Source: Macrocystis pyrifera
Lineage: Eukaryota > Sar > Phaeophyceae > Laminariales > Laminariaceae
Assembly: GCA_031763025.1 (NCBI GenBank)
Contig: JASSKH010000005.1
Location: 13,038,528-13,102,527 of the forward strand
Direction of reading: 5' to 3'
Length of the DNA: 64,000 nucleotides
A model generated the notes under the pieces. That model ran no database searches and was not told the origin of the DNA. It saw only the letters and a program-made list of their open reading frames with translations. Numbering within the stretch: position 1 is the stretch's first letter; every line of letters starts with the position of its first letter. Positions 27,970 to 39,530 of this stretch are shown here, in pieces. A program made the translations under genes and the position numbers.

Positions 27970-28068
27970 AGTAGTATACCATAGACCTTTGCATTGCTGC
28001 AATGCCGGGAAGGACCACGTTGGGTTATCACCGACCAGGCAGACATTGCCTGCACCAGGCGGGGAGGA
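27970..28068 (-). mobile_element. SINE-like 3' fragment, diverged, minus strand
   Basis: ccatagacctttgcattgct, then caccgaccaggcagacattg and cctgcacca. Lacks the terminal C-tract. Confidence 0.6.
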
Positions 28069-28099
28069 GAGGAGGAGATGTTTTACCTTGTGTTTTATC

Positions 28100-31000
28100 G
28101 ATCGTGTTTGTGTGCGTCAGGGTTACTCACTACCCTCTCGACATTTGCACGTTCGTTTTTTTTGGCGACAAACTGCGTGAAACTTTTTTTATGATTTCTT
28201 TTACAGTGCACAAAGAGTCGAGGCGTGCGTGACGTAAAAGCGTGACCGTGTGCAGGAGGAGGGGGATGATGTTGAGTCGAGTGAGTGGCACGCCTAATTT
28301 TGTTTTTCGAAAGCGCTTGACTGGTGCTACGACAGTTTTTCGATGATGCCAGTATGTGTCTTCCTTCATGCAGATCGAGATGGGATTGAAGGGGGGACCG
28401 GAGGAGGCTTCCTTACTCCACATGCGCCGTATTAACTCCAAGGAGCGTTTTACAAGCGTCGTCTGTTCCAGGGTGTTTGATGCTTGCCGACCGGTAGCGC
28501 GCGTGTTTTGTTTTCGCTGGCGAAAGCAAGGGGAGTGGTCGCGAGAAAGCTCCACACGCACGCACTTGTATCTGCTCCTGCTAGTACCGGGTGGTGGTGG
28601 AATTTTAGCATGTAGGCACACGGCCGCTGTGTTTTATATTTCATGCTTTTTTTTTTTTCGAGAGTTGGATGCGAACAAACGCGACAAGACAAACAAATCT
28701 AGGACAAACGGCCGCATGGTGCGCGCACTCACTTCGCGCACGCACGCATCCGCGGACAATCAACCAACGGCGTAGGAACTCTTCATTTCTCTGTAGATCG
28801 TAGGTCGTGGTGGTCGTTGCCCCCCCTGAGCCGTTTCCCCGATGATACGGCTTTGCTTTCTCTCGTGACGGCCATAAACAGCCAATGACGTGTGTTTTTA
28901 TTGCGCTTTCGTCGTCGTATGGTACGGCGCGCTGTACACGTTTTGTGGAGTCTGTATGGCTTGTACCTGTCGTGCGTTCGTAGATTACCAGAAATACGTT
29001 CGGCAAGCGAAGTATGTTCTCTGCCTCTTACCTCGTGAGCACATAGATAGCTGGTATCATAAAAGGAATAATCAGGCATGGAGCCTGTGGGTGCAGGATG
29101 TCGATGGCTAGAAATGACGGTTTCTTGTGAAGGGCACACACATACACAAGTGGATAGTGGGGGGGAGGTAGTGCGCGGGTGCGGCCGAGGGTTTTCGGGC
29201 GTCGATTGATGTATCATACGAAAAAAAAACCTGGCCACGCACAGGATGTGTTGGTGGTGTCCGTGTGCACGCACCGTGTTTACTTTTTATTTTCGCAGGA
29301 GCGAAAAAAATGGGCAAAACTGAGTTGGAATCCCCGCCGGCGTGCGCGTGTACGCGGAGGCCCTTTTGCTTCTCGCTCTCGCGTGCCTTCGTCCGTGCCC
29401 CTTCTTTTTTTTTCTCCCTTCTCGTGCTTTTGTTTTGTTTTGTTTTGTTTTTCTGTCCATTTTTTTGCTCGGTTGCTTGTTTTTCTTTCGTTGGCGCGGG
29501 CGCTCAGCGAAGAGCTGCCTCTTTTTCTCTTTTGTCTTGTTTTTGCCTTTTAGGGTGCCCACCGCCCCCGCCCGCCCGCCCGCCCGACCCGATTTTTCCC
29601 TGGAAGGCTGCACAGTTTGTGCATGTCGACGTCGAACGTCCTGCGGTGGTAATATTTTATGCCGAGGATTATCGTTCCTTTTCGGCCCTGTTGTCTGTGT
29701 GCGTGCTTTGTAAACTACGATACACAATTCTCTTTTTTTTTTTTTGCGTTGCGTTGCCGTTCTCTCCAGAGGGCGGCGGGCTGTGTGTCTTTTGCTCAGG
29801 AAGATGACGACTATCTAACGGCGTCGGCTGCTTGTGATGATGTACAGTAGGGCCAGGTCTCCGTGGTTGGATGAATGCTTGCTACTGTAGTGAGCCAATC
29901 TTCCGCGTGGATTTTGCGTTTTCTGTTGTGGGGTGCCCCGCGCGGCGCACCTCGTAAGCACTTTTTGTCGCCTTCAGCAGAAAAAGCGCAACCGCTGGCC
30001 CCAGGGGGGAGTGGACCTTCCCCTCCCCCCCTCCCCCTACTTCCCCCTCCATCCCGTTCTGCGAGCTTCCTCATCTGGCGATCTGTAGCAAGAGTTGTTT
30101 GGTGTATCGGTATTATATAGCGTCATCTGCGCACAGGGATTTCGTGCCCGCAGTTTTCTGATAGTGTCGTGTATGTGCTCCTCGATTGCCATTCAATATG
30201 GTACATGCTGCCAAGACTCCTACCAGTATACCGGTACGATCTACACTCCCGAAAGGTCCAACGTGAAGCGAGCTATAACGACAAGAAGCAGAGTAACAGT
30301 CACCACAACAACACACAGCGAGGGCGAGAGCCAGTTTTACACGGGGTTTGCCGGGCACCAGCATGCAGAGTGAACGACGAAAGGAGGGGAGTGGCCGCGT
30401 TCGTGTCTGGGTGTGGCCTGGTAGTGGGAGTCTCGACCGGACCACGAGCGGTGCGAGATATGCTTTTCCTAAGCAATTGTGTTCGTTTACGTGCCATTAG
30501 TACAGTTGCAGCAATGAAAACAAGCACACGACGAGCCACAAACCGTTTGAACGAAACCATACTATTCCAATCGTTATTGGCGTCTATGTCTGCAAAAGAG
30601 CTGCTCGTTCTGTAACCAACTCGTGTACCCGCCACTCTCCGGGAATGAGTCGTGCCGTGATCTATCAACGTTCGATGGCCATCTAGCTTCTAAAGCTATG
30701 CTCGTTGAACCCGAGACCGTGGTTCTGCGCCTGTCTGTGTCCAAAGATGTAGCCACGCAATTCGACGCTATTTTTTGTATCATTGCAAGATGTAATAACC
30801 GTCCTCTGACGTGTATGTTGAGCATCGCCTTTTTGTACGGACCGATATATACCCATCTTAATACCCCAATGGACCCTGCATTTCCGTCCAGTTTTGGTGG
30901 GCATCCTACTGTTTCAGCTGTTACTATGACAATATTTGATGAATCTGCTGCCCTACATGCACAATAGCTCATACTACAGCCATTTGCCGAAACACCCCCC

Positions 31001-33080
31001 ACATCCACGGGCGATGGGCCTCCTCGAGACATCGACGTCGGCATGCCGGTCGTGCTCGAATCCGACAGGTGAGAATCGGCCGCAAGAAAGCCATCGGGCA
31101 TACGAGCCTTGTGGCGGAACGCCAGGAAAGTACTGGCATTGTTCTTGTAGAGACAAGGCTTTCGTTTGGAGTAGTCATAGTGAGGGTGACGAAAGAAATA
31201 CGGGCTACCTCGGCAGCAGAAGAGTATACACATATTGCATAGCAGCAGGCATGTCCCGTCACCTATCACTTCTCGCCACAGGCAACGAAATATTTGATCT
31301 TGGCCGGTTTCGATCAATACTGCCATTAATCTTACTGCATGAAGTACGTACGTAGGGAGAAGCTCTATAAGGTGAGGTGTTACTGTCCGTGCGCGTGCCT
31401 GTTCATTTTTGATTACTGGTTTGATTTTTTAGTGGTGGGCAATGAGTGTTTTTGGTAGGTGGTTTACTAGGAGGACATAGGCTTCGTAAACTGTACTTTT
31501 CACTGATGAAAAGTCGAGATTCGGGGGGTATTATGCTGACTTAAAGAAGGATGATACTTTGGAGTTGAGGTCTTGGAATATGGAGGGCGATGTGTACGCA
31601 GCCCGGAGGCGGACGTGAGTGTGATCCTGTGGTAGGTTTTGAAACTACTTCGGTAAACTTGTGTCGACCTATATCACCGAACTGATGACCGTTTGATTAT
31701 CGCGGATAGAGGGTCCCTGGTCCCGGCAGTTGGGTGTTGGGATGTTGTTGGAGTTTTCGCCAAGATGGCGTAGAAATTTCCGTTAAATTTGAGTTTAGGG
31801 ATTTTGGATGAGTTTGGTGTTTTCACAGCAGGGAGGTAGCTGTTTGGTCCTGCGATGGCTTTTAGATTTTCTGTGTTTGGAATGATAGTACTACTACTTG
31901 TAGTGCCAGGGGAAGAGGATTTATGTGTTGGATGGTTGTGGACCTACTGCGGTACGGCATAGACACTACGACATAGTCAAGATAGCAGTGTGCAGCGGCT
32001 AGGGGGGCTGTAGAACATAATCGTTGCTCCCAGTCGCGCCAATGTCTGACGTAGTTTGAGTGGCTGATTGGTGTTATTCATGTAGCTGGCTGGAATTCAT
32101 CTACTACGGGGATCGCGGAGAGGTTTATGTCTCTCCGGATGGGATGCACGTTTATGTGTGTATGACTTCTGAGGGCCTCACGGTATGGCGATGCGAGGGG
32201 CCTTTCCTTGCAATCTAGTTTTATATTGCTATTTTTTTTATATTATTCCATCTCCTGCCCCCACGCCTCATGGCGGGGTCGAACAACACACCACTCAACC
32301 GCACCCAGCGCAGGAGTTGACCCCTTACGTTCGACAGGCACGTGCAATCAAATCAGTACATTCAGATTTAATTGCTGATTATTTTTCATTTTGTGCTTGA
32401 TTTCTACGCAAAAACCAACCGCGGGAAAAGTGTGGGAAGTAACGATTTAAATGTACGCGCTCTCTCTTTCTCGCACGGGAAAGAAACGCTCTCCATGGCC
32501 CGAGGAAAAAAAGGAAAGAGCAAGGTCCTTAAACCCATAAAATAAAACTGGTACCCAACGTGCCCGCCAGACGCCGAGGTGGCCGCACGTCGAGCGATTG
32601 CATCCCATCACGTGGTGGGGTCGAGGGGGTGGATGGCATCTGTGATCGAGCCTTGAAGCAGCTGGAAGCTCGTAGTCATGTCGACACAATAGAGAGGCAA
32701 AATCGTCGCTCAGAGCTACTGCAGTAGCCGTCTCTCATCCTATGAAAACGTTTGATCAAACTCCACCACTATGTACGGAAAAGTAAAGAACGTTTAGGTA
32801 ATAAAACGAAAGAATAAAATGTCCTTGCATTTCCGGACAACTTCATACATAGTAGTAGCACACTTCCGAATATTCGTTTCTTGCTCGGTTTCCGAGTTCT
32901 CTACCAAACTCTGACCTTGCCCTTGACACCGACCACCATCACAACGATCGCCATACATGCGCTTTTTAAGATGACGCTCATATATGTGTTCCTGACGTTT
33001 CTGTTCCAGCTCATGTTGCCCCCACCCAACTTTAAACGGAACACCCAGGGAACAGCAGGGCAACGCACATGGCCCTGCTC
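28100..33080 (+). other. Gene-poor stretch, nothing recognised
   Basis: No splice-consistent exons, RNA genes or known mobile families are visible apart from scattered open frames without motifs. The stretch 31360-32180 has no long frame at all. Lower repeat content than either gene. Confidence 0.4.
30574..31326 (-). other. Longest open frame of the intergenic region, coding status unknown
   Basis: A 250-codon frame on the minus strand, overlapped by + strand frames of 114 and 139 codons (30623-30967 and 30936-31355). None shows a motif I recognise, and the base composition is mixed. Three long overlapping frames more likely reflect chance or decayed mobile DNA than three genes. Confidence 0.15.
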
Positions 33081-33088
33081 TACTGTAG

Positions 33089-33280
33089 TGGTATACAAGG
33101 GGCTACGCCGGCGGCCGTCCAGACTTGCGTGATGGGCGTATAAATGTGGAGGAGGAGGCTGAGGCTGAGGCTCGATGCCGAGAGATTGAGAGCGTGCGCT
33201 CCACACTCCATGAACGTTGGAAAAGGCGGCAGAATGCTGACGATTACTTGCCGATTAACCTAAAAGCGGCGGAATGCTAG
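33089..33280 (+). CDS. Possible terminal exon of an unrecognised gene
   Basis: Open frame from a possible acceptor (tactgtag/) to TAG: WYTRGYAGGRPDLRDGRINV, then EEEAEAEARCREIESVRS and a basic part (LHERWKRRQNADDYLP..). The charged, helical composition looks protein-like, but no upstream exon is visible and nothing identifies the family. It may be an old mobile-element remnant. Confidence 0.25.
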   Translation, partial: WYTRGYAGGRPDLRDGRINVEEEAEAEARCREIESVRSTLHERWKRRQNADDYLPINLKAAEC

Positions 33281-33567
33281 AAGGCCGTTTAAGTAACTCC
33301 TAACTCGGGGAGTACGCGATGACCGACAGCGCAGCTCCGTACAACGGTGCCGTCACAGCAGGTGCTGTAGCAGCACTGCTGTATAGTAGCTGTACATCTC
33401 CGCAGAAACGGAATACAGCTCCACTGCAGCTGCCGCTGTACGATAGCGTACATAGCAAGCTTGCTGCTGGCCGTCATAGGTGCTGCTGGCTGTAGCTGAC
33501 ATGCGTATCTCTCACATAGGGCATAATTTGATGGTTCTGATGGTTCTCAAGTAAGCCTGGGTGGCAT

Positions 33568-33852
33568 GTGCTGTCGGGGCGTTCTATAGATGTTCTAGAT
33601 ACAGCCACCCAAGCAGGTCCCCACAACGGCAACGCCGGCCGGGTAGCTGACCCTCCCCATGGGTCAGAGGTCGGAGAGGACGTGCCGGAAAGAACCACGC
33701 GCATGCATACACCCTGTCGAGAGACCATGGACCAAGACACTGACAGGGCAGGGGTTTTCGGAGATTCCTTCGTAGATCTCAACGTCAAGGCTTCGCGCGG
33801 GCGCTACGGCGCTGAGCTAGCGGATTCTCCGACGCCGGGTAGTCAGGCGTAG
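33568..33852 (+). CDS. Open frame of unknown function
   Basis: An uninterrupted 94-codon frame (HGSEVGEDVPERTTRMHT.., GVFGDSFVDLNVKASRG) in a GC-rich patch. The reverse strand is also open across much of it. No domain recognised; a retroelement fragment is possible. Confidence 0.2.
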   Translation: MLSGRSIDVLDTATQAGPHNGNAGRVADPPHGSEVGEDVPERTTRMHTPCRETMDQDTDRAGVFGDSFVDLNVKASRGRYGAELADSPTPGSQA

Positions 33853-34151
33853 AGGGGGCACGCCCCCGGCGAAGAAACCGCGCGAAACGACGGTCAGGGG
33901 CGGGAGAGATCCGTCGACCAAAAACGGATCGGATCAGGCTGAGGACCAACACAGTCCAAGAGGTTTATTTATTGTCGACATATTTATCTTTCACCGGACC
34001 TGGGAAATTAGAGTATCGGGATCTTAATATTTTGCCAGCCCTGGTCAGGCCAGGCGTGAAAGACGCAATCATCTCTGCATAACGTCGGAATTTTCGGTGG
34101 AACGTAAAACGGAAGGAGGTGTGCGTGCCCCCCCCCCCCCCCCTGCGCCCT

Positions 34152-34264
34152 CCCCCCCTGCAACATCTGCCTGGCGTGCTGCGTCCCGGCACTGAAGGGA
34201 TGCGAAGGTCTATGGTCACATACGAGTACGGCCATTACCAGGTATGCGTGACATGAGTACACCC
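34152..34264 (+). mobile_element. SINE-like 3' fragment
   Basis: catctgcctggcgtgctgcg, then gggatgcgaaggtctatggt and tgacatgagtacacc. Diverged copy outside the two genes, preceded by C-tracts. Confidence 0.65.
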
Positions 34265-34516
34265 TCTCCCCCTCCCGAGCTCATCACTCCTGCTCCGCAT
34301 GGAGGGTAGTGAGGTCGCCGCGGTGCTCTCCGCTAAGTCTGTTTTCTAGGCGCCCGTCAGCGCATGCATACAGCCGGCTGGCGGCGGCGGCGGCGGCTGC
34401 TGCGGCGGTGGTGGTGGTGGCGGGGGTGCTAGTGGTAGTAGTGGTGGTGGTGGTGCTTCTGCCGGGTGGGAGTTGTTATAAGGCTTAGATTAGGCAGGAC
34501 GCGTTTTACGGCAGAT

Positions 34517-34675
34517 GTAGCACGTTTCCGCTAAAATGTTTTCTGAATGACGGGGCTCCTTAATCTAAAATTATCGGAATGCCAATCTTGTTCCGAAAAA
34601 TGACGGAATTGTATACTTGGGCCATGGGATTGCTCATCGGGAATGCATTTAGATTTTTGCTGAAGTCAGTTTTCG
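34517..34675 (+). repeat. Dispersed repeat D3, copy 2
   Basis: gtagcacgtttccgctaaaa, then gggccatgggattgctcatc and gggaatgcatttagat. Similar along its length to 3496-3655 but clearly diverged. Confidence 0.7.
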
Positions 34676-34769
34676 GGTGAGGTGTGAAGCTCCTCAAGTG
34701 AGAACCCCCAGAAAATTTAGGGTGAACCTGTATCGTAGAACGCCTCGTTGGCGATCGGTTAACCTTTTA

Positions 34770-34862
34770 CCAATAACTCAACAGACTAAGACCTTAACTT
34801 ATGGCGTCGTCGGCAGGACATGGGTCGTTGGTCGCGAGTTCGAATCTCACGTCCACCATGAA
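34770..34862 (+). other. tRNA-like B-box segment
   Basis: cgagttcgaatctcacgtcc resembles a T-arm with B box and 3' acceptor. The upstream accaataactcaacagacta..gaccttaa segment recurs at 35715-35745 (accagtagcccaacggacta..gaccttaaa), as in a tRNA-derived repeat. No complete cloverleaf found. Confidence 0.3.
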
Positions 34863-35006
34863 ATCTCTTTCTAAAGAAAAGTGCATTTCCCCATGTCAAG
34901 AATCTGAAAAATACTTGTAGATCCCCAGAAATCGGAACCGCGTGTTGGTGTCACGCGTCGACCCGTACATCCGGTCCGTTCCAGGGGGGGAGAGTGTTAT
35001 AAAGCC

Positions 35007-35680
35007 GACTCTTATGGGACCAGAGAGCAGAAAACAAAACATAATTTCCTTTCATCGCGTAAAAACCCCAGGGCGGTGCCGTCGGTGGACGTGAGCCATT
35101 TCCGATCACTGCCCGAACATGAAAACCTGTGCTTTCAACACACAGCACCCGCCGCCGCCGCCGCTTTCTCGCCTCACGGGGCACGTGATGACGTCAAACC
35201 TTCGAGGCGGTATACCCCACTGCTCTGAGAGTGCTCGCTACCAAGTTTGAGGGTCCTTAAAGCTGTGTAGCAGGAGCTCTTGCTCAAGACATCGGAGCCT
35301 TACCCATTTCTGGCCAGTTTTTTTCCCCGACGGAAATGGGACCCAGTTTCGTCTGAATAAAAACGGGCCAGAAATGGGCGAGGCTTTCACGTCTCGGGCG
35401 AGAACTCCGGCCACACAGCATCAACGACCCTCAAACTTGGCAGCGAGCACTCTCAGAGCAGTGGAGCATATGGGAGCATATAGCCTCGAAGGTTTGGCGT
35501 CATCTCGTGCCCTGTGAGGCGAGGGATCATCGGCGGTGGTAGGTGTTGTATGTTGAAAGCGCAGCTTTTTCCCTGCTGCAGCATACCAAATAATATCTCC
35601 CATCCGCTGTGTGGGTTTCAACACCATAGAGGGGAAATCCTGTTTTTTTTTCTGGTCTCTGGTCCCATAAGAGTTAGTCT
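35007..35680. mobile_element. Foldback element with two ~320-bp inverted arms
   Basis: Left arm (35007-35322) and right arm (35361-35680) are inverted copies: gactcttatgggaccagaga against ggtcccataagagttagtc; gacgtcaaaccttcgaggc against gcctcgaaggtttggcgtca; tgctctgagagtgctcgct against agcgagcactctcagagca; catttctggccagttttttt against aaaacgggccagaaatggg. The loop is about 38 nt. No transposase frame inside. Arms have diverged by substitutions and small indels. It would form a very long hairpin. Confidence 0.85.
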
Positions 35681-36339
35681 AAGCCTCAAATTGAGTAGGC
35701 GATTGGGCAACGTTTTACCAGTAGCCCAACGGACTAAGACCTTAAAAGTAATCGTTAATCTTCGAAGTAAATACATAACACCTGGTACACGTAAGTGATG
35801 ATGCAATGCGAATCCTAATACTCTGTCTGGTAAGGTGAGACTTTACAGTTACAGCATTAGCAGTATTGGTAGTATATATATCGGTACTTTTTTATCCCCA
35901 CCAAGAAATAATATTATTGGATATATGTATGGTTTCGACACCCTCCTAGGGCCGACCGCAGTCGGTCCCGCTTGGGGGAAAAACTACATGGAATGTGACT
36001 GATTGATTCATGGAATGTGACTGATTGATTAAGTGGTTTGTCCTCCAAACGGGACTGCAGTATTACCAATAACAAACGGGTGATTTGGGCATTTTCCTTG
36101 TGTTTGCCTGTTGACCCTGGGTTACATCCCGGGGAGTTGTTCGCTTGGATTGGTGGTGTCTTTGCTTTTATCGTGGGCGATCTCCGGGAACCCTCAAAAG
36201 TAAAAAAATAAAAAACGGAAGAGAGAGAGAAAAAGTTCAATTGAAGCAAGAAAGCAAGAAAGGAAACACACAAGAGAAAGCGCTGATTTTCGCAGGTTGC
36301 AGACTCGCAAGCTGCGCGACGGGTGTAGAACAGAGATAG

Positions 36340-36580
36340 ATGCGTGTGCTGTCTTCGCATTAAATCGTCCTTGCTACCCAGCTTCGTCGGTACACCCAGT
36401 GTCCGTTCTGATTCCTCAAGTATCCTTGAGAGATACTGATTCTGTGGTCACAGACTGTGAGACAGGACTGTGAGACAGAGCAAGACCAAAAAACAAGAAA
36501 TAAAATTATCGCAAATTCAAGGGTCAAGCAAGTGAAGTGCCAGCGTACCGGGTACGAGAACACAACAACAACACAAGTAA
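36340..36580 (+). repeat. Dispersed repeat D1, copy 3, without poly(C)
   Basis: tgcgtgtgctgtcttcgcat, then gtgtccgttctgattcctca, gatactgattctgtggtcac and gccagcgtaccgggtacgag, followed by an A-rich part. More diverged. Confidence 0.65.
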
Positions 36581-37051
36581 GGAGACTAGGAACTAAGGAC
36601 AAAAAGACGTTGAAAAAAAATCTGCAATGAAACAGAATACAAATAAATAACGCAAGGAGATCAGAAAGGCTGCCAGATGGAAAGCATACGTACTCAGCAA
36701 GGACAAGTAGCTGCCGCACGGACGAAGCAACACGAAAGAGGAAGATACCGGCATTCGGACGGCCGGGAGGGGAAAGGAAACAAAGGGACAGACAAGGCCA
36801 AAATCAAGAAGGAAGAGAGAACGGGGAAAAAAGAGAAACACTGTACAGTAACTCTATAGACGGTGGTAGTAACATGTGGGTACCCGTCTGACCTAGAAAA
36901 TCGATCCGGGAACCTAGCCACACCCCTTGCCGTGTCTCCTTTCTACTCTCTCTCGGCAATATTATAGCGGTCCCAAGTGTCAGTACTACTGCCGCTGTTG
37001 CGCCCCGTCCCCCATCAGAACCAAAAAACAAACATACTTACTCCGCTACCA

Positions 37052-37127
37052 CTATTACGGGGGTCCATAGTTAATAGGATATATATATATATGGTATACA
37101 CAAAACCTATATATTTACCTATTTTTG
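37052..37127. mobile_element. MITE-like element, right arm missing
   Basis: ctattacgggggtccatagt, then an AT repeat replacing part of the arm, core cctatatatttacctatttt, and an abrupt end; the right arm is absent. Confidence 0.75.
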
Positions 37128-37199
37128 GAACCACACCCTGGACAATTACTATTTCGATACTTTATTGTGTCTACAATTGGTTCAGGAGGGGCGTGTTAG

Positions 37200-37690
37200 T
37201 TGGGTTTGTCTTGACAATTGTTTTTGGTGACTGTCTATTAATTGAAATCGTCAATACAATCGATTTCGGCGATTGCCCATTAATTGAAATTGGCCAGGCA
37301 ATTGTTTTCGGCGATTGTCTATGAATTGGAAATGTCCAGGCAATCGATTTCGAATACCATCTACTAGTTGGAATTGTGTGAGCAATAGGTTTCGAGTGTT
37401 GTCTATGAATTGGAATTGTCCAAACAGTTGGTTGCGGAGACTGCCAATTAATTGGAATTATTCAGCAAATTGATTTCGGGTGCTATCCAATAATTGAAAT
37501 TGTTCAGACAATTGATTTCGGGTGTTTTCCTCTAACTGAAATTGTTCAGGCAATTGATTTCGGGAGCTGTCTATTAGTTGAATTTGTCTGAACATTTGAT
37601 TCCGGCTGCTGCTTATTAACTGAAATTGTCCGCACAATTGATTTCGGGTGCTGTCAACTAAATGGAATTGTCCAAACGGACTTCGGCGAC
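37200..37690 (+). repeat. 42-bp tandem repeat, block A (~11 units)
   Basis: Degenerate unit of 42 nt built around caattgatttcgggtgctgt, then tattaattgaaattgtc. Unit junctions form the palindrome AATTGTCCGGACAATT or close variants. Same unit, inverted, in 37980-38510, and again in this orientation in 39050-39530. Confidence 0.85.
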
Positions 37691-37979
37691 TGGAAGGTAG
37701 TTGGAACTGGCCGCAAATTTCACTTCAGATGCCGCGCAAGAAATCAATTGCTCGATAAATGTCATGGCGGTGTACCTACAGTAGTTATTGTATTGTGATA
37801 GACACTCCCCATTGAATTGATACTACTCGTAGTATGGCACAATAAAGGACCTTGCAAATGATTGCGTATTGAGGAAAGTTCCCGATCCTGTTTTAGAGGC
37901 AATATTAGCATGGCGGTACTGTTGTGTACTGACCAAATCAAACGTAGTTTTACAAGTAGCTGCCAGCTTTCAAATAACA

Positions 37980-38510
37980 GAGCCCTCTTAAACTCGATAG
38001 TCATGACAATTCCATTTAGTAGATCGCTTCCGAATCCCATTGTCCGGACAATTCCAATTAATAGACGGTATCTCAAAGCAGTTGCCCCGACAAGTCCAAT
38101 TCATGTAAATCACCCGAAATCAATCGTTCAAGCTATTCCAATTAATAGACAGCCTGTGAAATCATTTGCCAGCACAATTTCAATCGATAGGCAGGCTCCG
38201 AGCTCATTTGTCTGGACAATTGCAATTATTGAAGAGCACCAAACATCAACTGATCAGACAATTCCAATTAATGGACAGTCTGTGAAGTCAATTGTCAGGG
38301 CAACTTCAGTTGATAGAGAGCCTCCAAAATTATTTGTCAATTGTTAAACAGTGCCCGCTATCAATTGTCCGAATAAATCCAATTGTCAGACAGTATCATC
38401 CAAGATCAATTGTCTAAATAATTTCAATTGCTAGACAGTCTATGACATCACTTGCCCGGACAATTCCAAATAATAGACAACTTCGTGACTCTGCTGTAGG
38501 GGCAATAGTC
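37980..38510 (-). repeat. 42-bp tandem repeat, block B (inverted, ~12 units)
   Basis: Inverted version of the unit: gacaattccaattaatagac, then agtctgtgaaatcaattgtc. Because 42 is divisible by 3, a frame at 37862-38347 reads as 14-residue repeats (SIVQAIPINRQPVK). Confidence 0.85.
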
Positions 38511-38751
38511 TATTGATAGGTCTATTGTCCAAGGCATAAGCAGAAAAGACCGGGACACCTCAAAGTTAGCTTTCCTTGTATTTTATGTCCGCAGGTACGA
38601 AGGAAGTTTTGACACCGCTTAGCCCATGTGCTCAGGTTTTTTTTTTCTTTGACCATCACTTTTACTTTCCAGCCTAATTCGTAGAAGGTTTTTACCCTCA
38701 GCAATCTTCTGGACAAGCCGTGGTCACAGGTAAGGTGTCGTCCCTTCTCCC

Positions 38752-38858
38752 CCGCGGTACGTGCCTTTGCTTTTTGTCGCGCATAGGGTGCAGCATTCCC
38801 ACTGCTCGTCGATTTTCATCGAACATAGCTAACTCACGCTCTCGCGCTTTCCGCTAAT
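38752..38858 (+). repeat. Dispersed repeat D2, copy 2
   Basis: cggtacgtgcctttgctttt, then cattcccactgctcgtcgat and tctcgcgctttccgcta. Same orientation as the copy at 3-113. Confidence 0.8.
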
Positions 38859-38887
38859 CAATTTTTCATGCAAGACAAAGTCCCTGC

Positions 38888-38962
38888 GAGCATGCACTCG
38901 GTGAGACTTGAACCCACGAATTGATCTTGATGAGCACGCGGACCACCTACCAAGCCACCAAT
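38888..38962 (-). tRNA. tRNA-like sequence (probable pseudogene or tRNA-derived element)
   Basis: On the minus strand tggcttggtaggtgg fits an A box and gtgggttcaagtctcac is a good T-arm with B box. The acceptor stem (GCTATTG/CGAGTGC) pairs in only five of seven positions and the anticodon stem does not pair well, though a CTCATCA loop is present. So a functional tRNA is unlikely. Confidence 0.35.
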
Positions 38963-39049
38963 AGCAGGATGTAAATCATTAAAAAAGTTTTCACGAAACA
39001 AAGTAATCCGTATGCACTGCTGTAGTTTTGAAATGCACGGGCAGTTAAT

Positions 39050-39530
39050 TTAGGAGACTGCCCATGGCATTGTCTGAAGTAGTATTGGAGATTTCGTATT
39101 ATTAGTCGAAAATTGTCGGGGCAATTGATTTTGTATACCGTCTATTAATTGGAATTGCCCGGACAATTGATTTAGAAAGCAGTCTGCCAATTGAAATTGT
39201 CCGCACAATTGATTTTGGAGACTGTGTATAAATTGGAATTGTCGGGCCAATTGATCTGGGAGACTGTCTATTAATTGAAGTTGTCGGGACAAATACTTTT
39301 GGCGTCAGTCTACTAATTAAAATTGTCCGCACAGCTATTAATAAGTTCGGGGGGTCGACTATCAATTGGAATTGTCGGGACAATTTTGATTCAGGAGACA
39401 GTCTGTCAATTGTAATTGGCCGGGCACTTTATTTAGGAGAAGAGGTCCATGAATTGGAATTGTCCGTACCATTGATTACGGAGACTACCTATAAAGTGAA
39501 ATTGTCTGGACAATAGGGCCAGGTAGGGGT
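39050..39530 (+). repeat. 42-bp tandem repeat, block C (~11 units)
   Basis: Same orientation as block A (caattgattttggagactgt, tataaattggaattgtcgg). It stops about 400 nt before the helicase relic. The minus strand reads as 14-residue repeats (NQLCGQFQLADCFL). Confidence 0.85.

Noticed and set aside
37862..38347. A 161-codon frame with 14-residue repeats as a repeat protein gene
   Set aside because: The period of 42 nt keeps frames open by itself; the opposite strand and the other blocks do the same, and no start context or splice signal supports it.
38888..38962. A functional tRNA gene on the minus strand
   Set aside because: A and B boxes are good, but acceptor and anticodon stems do not pair, so it is listed only as tRNA-like.
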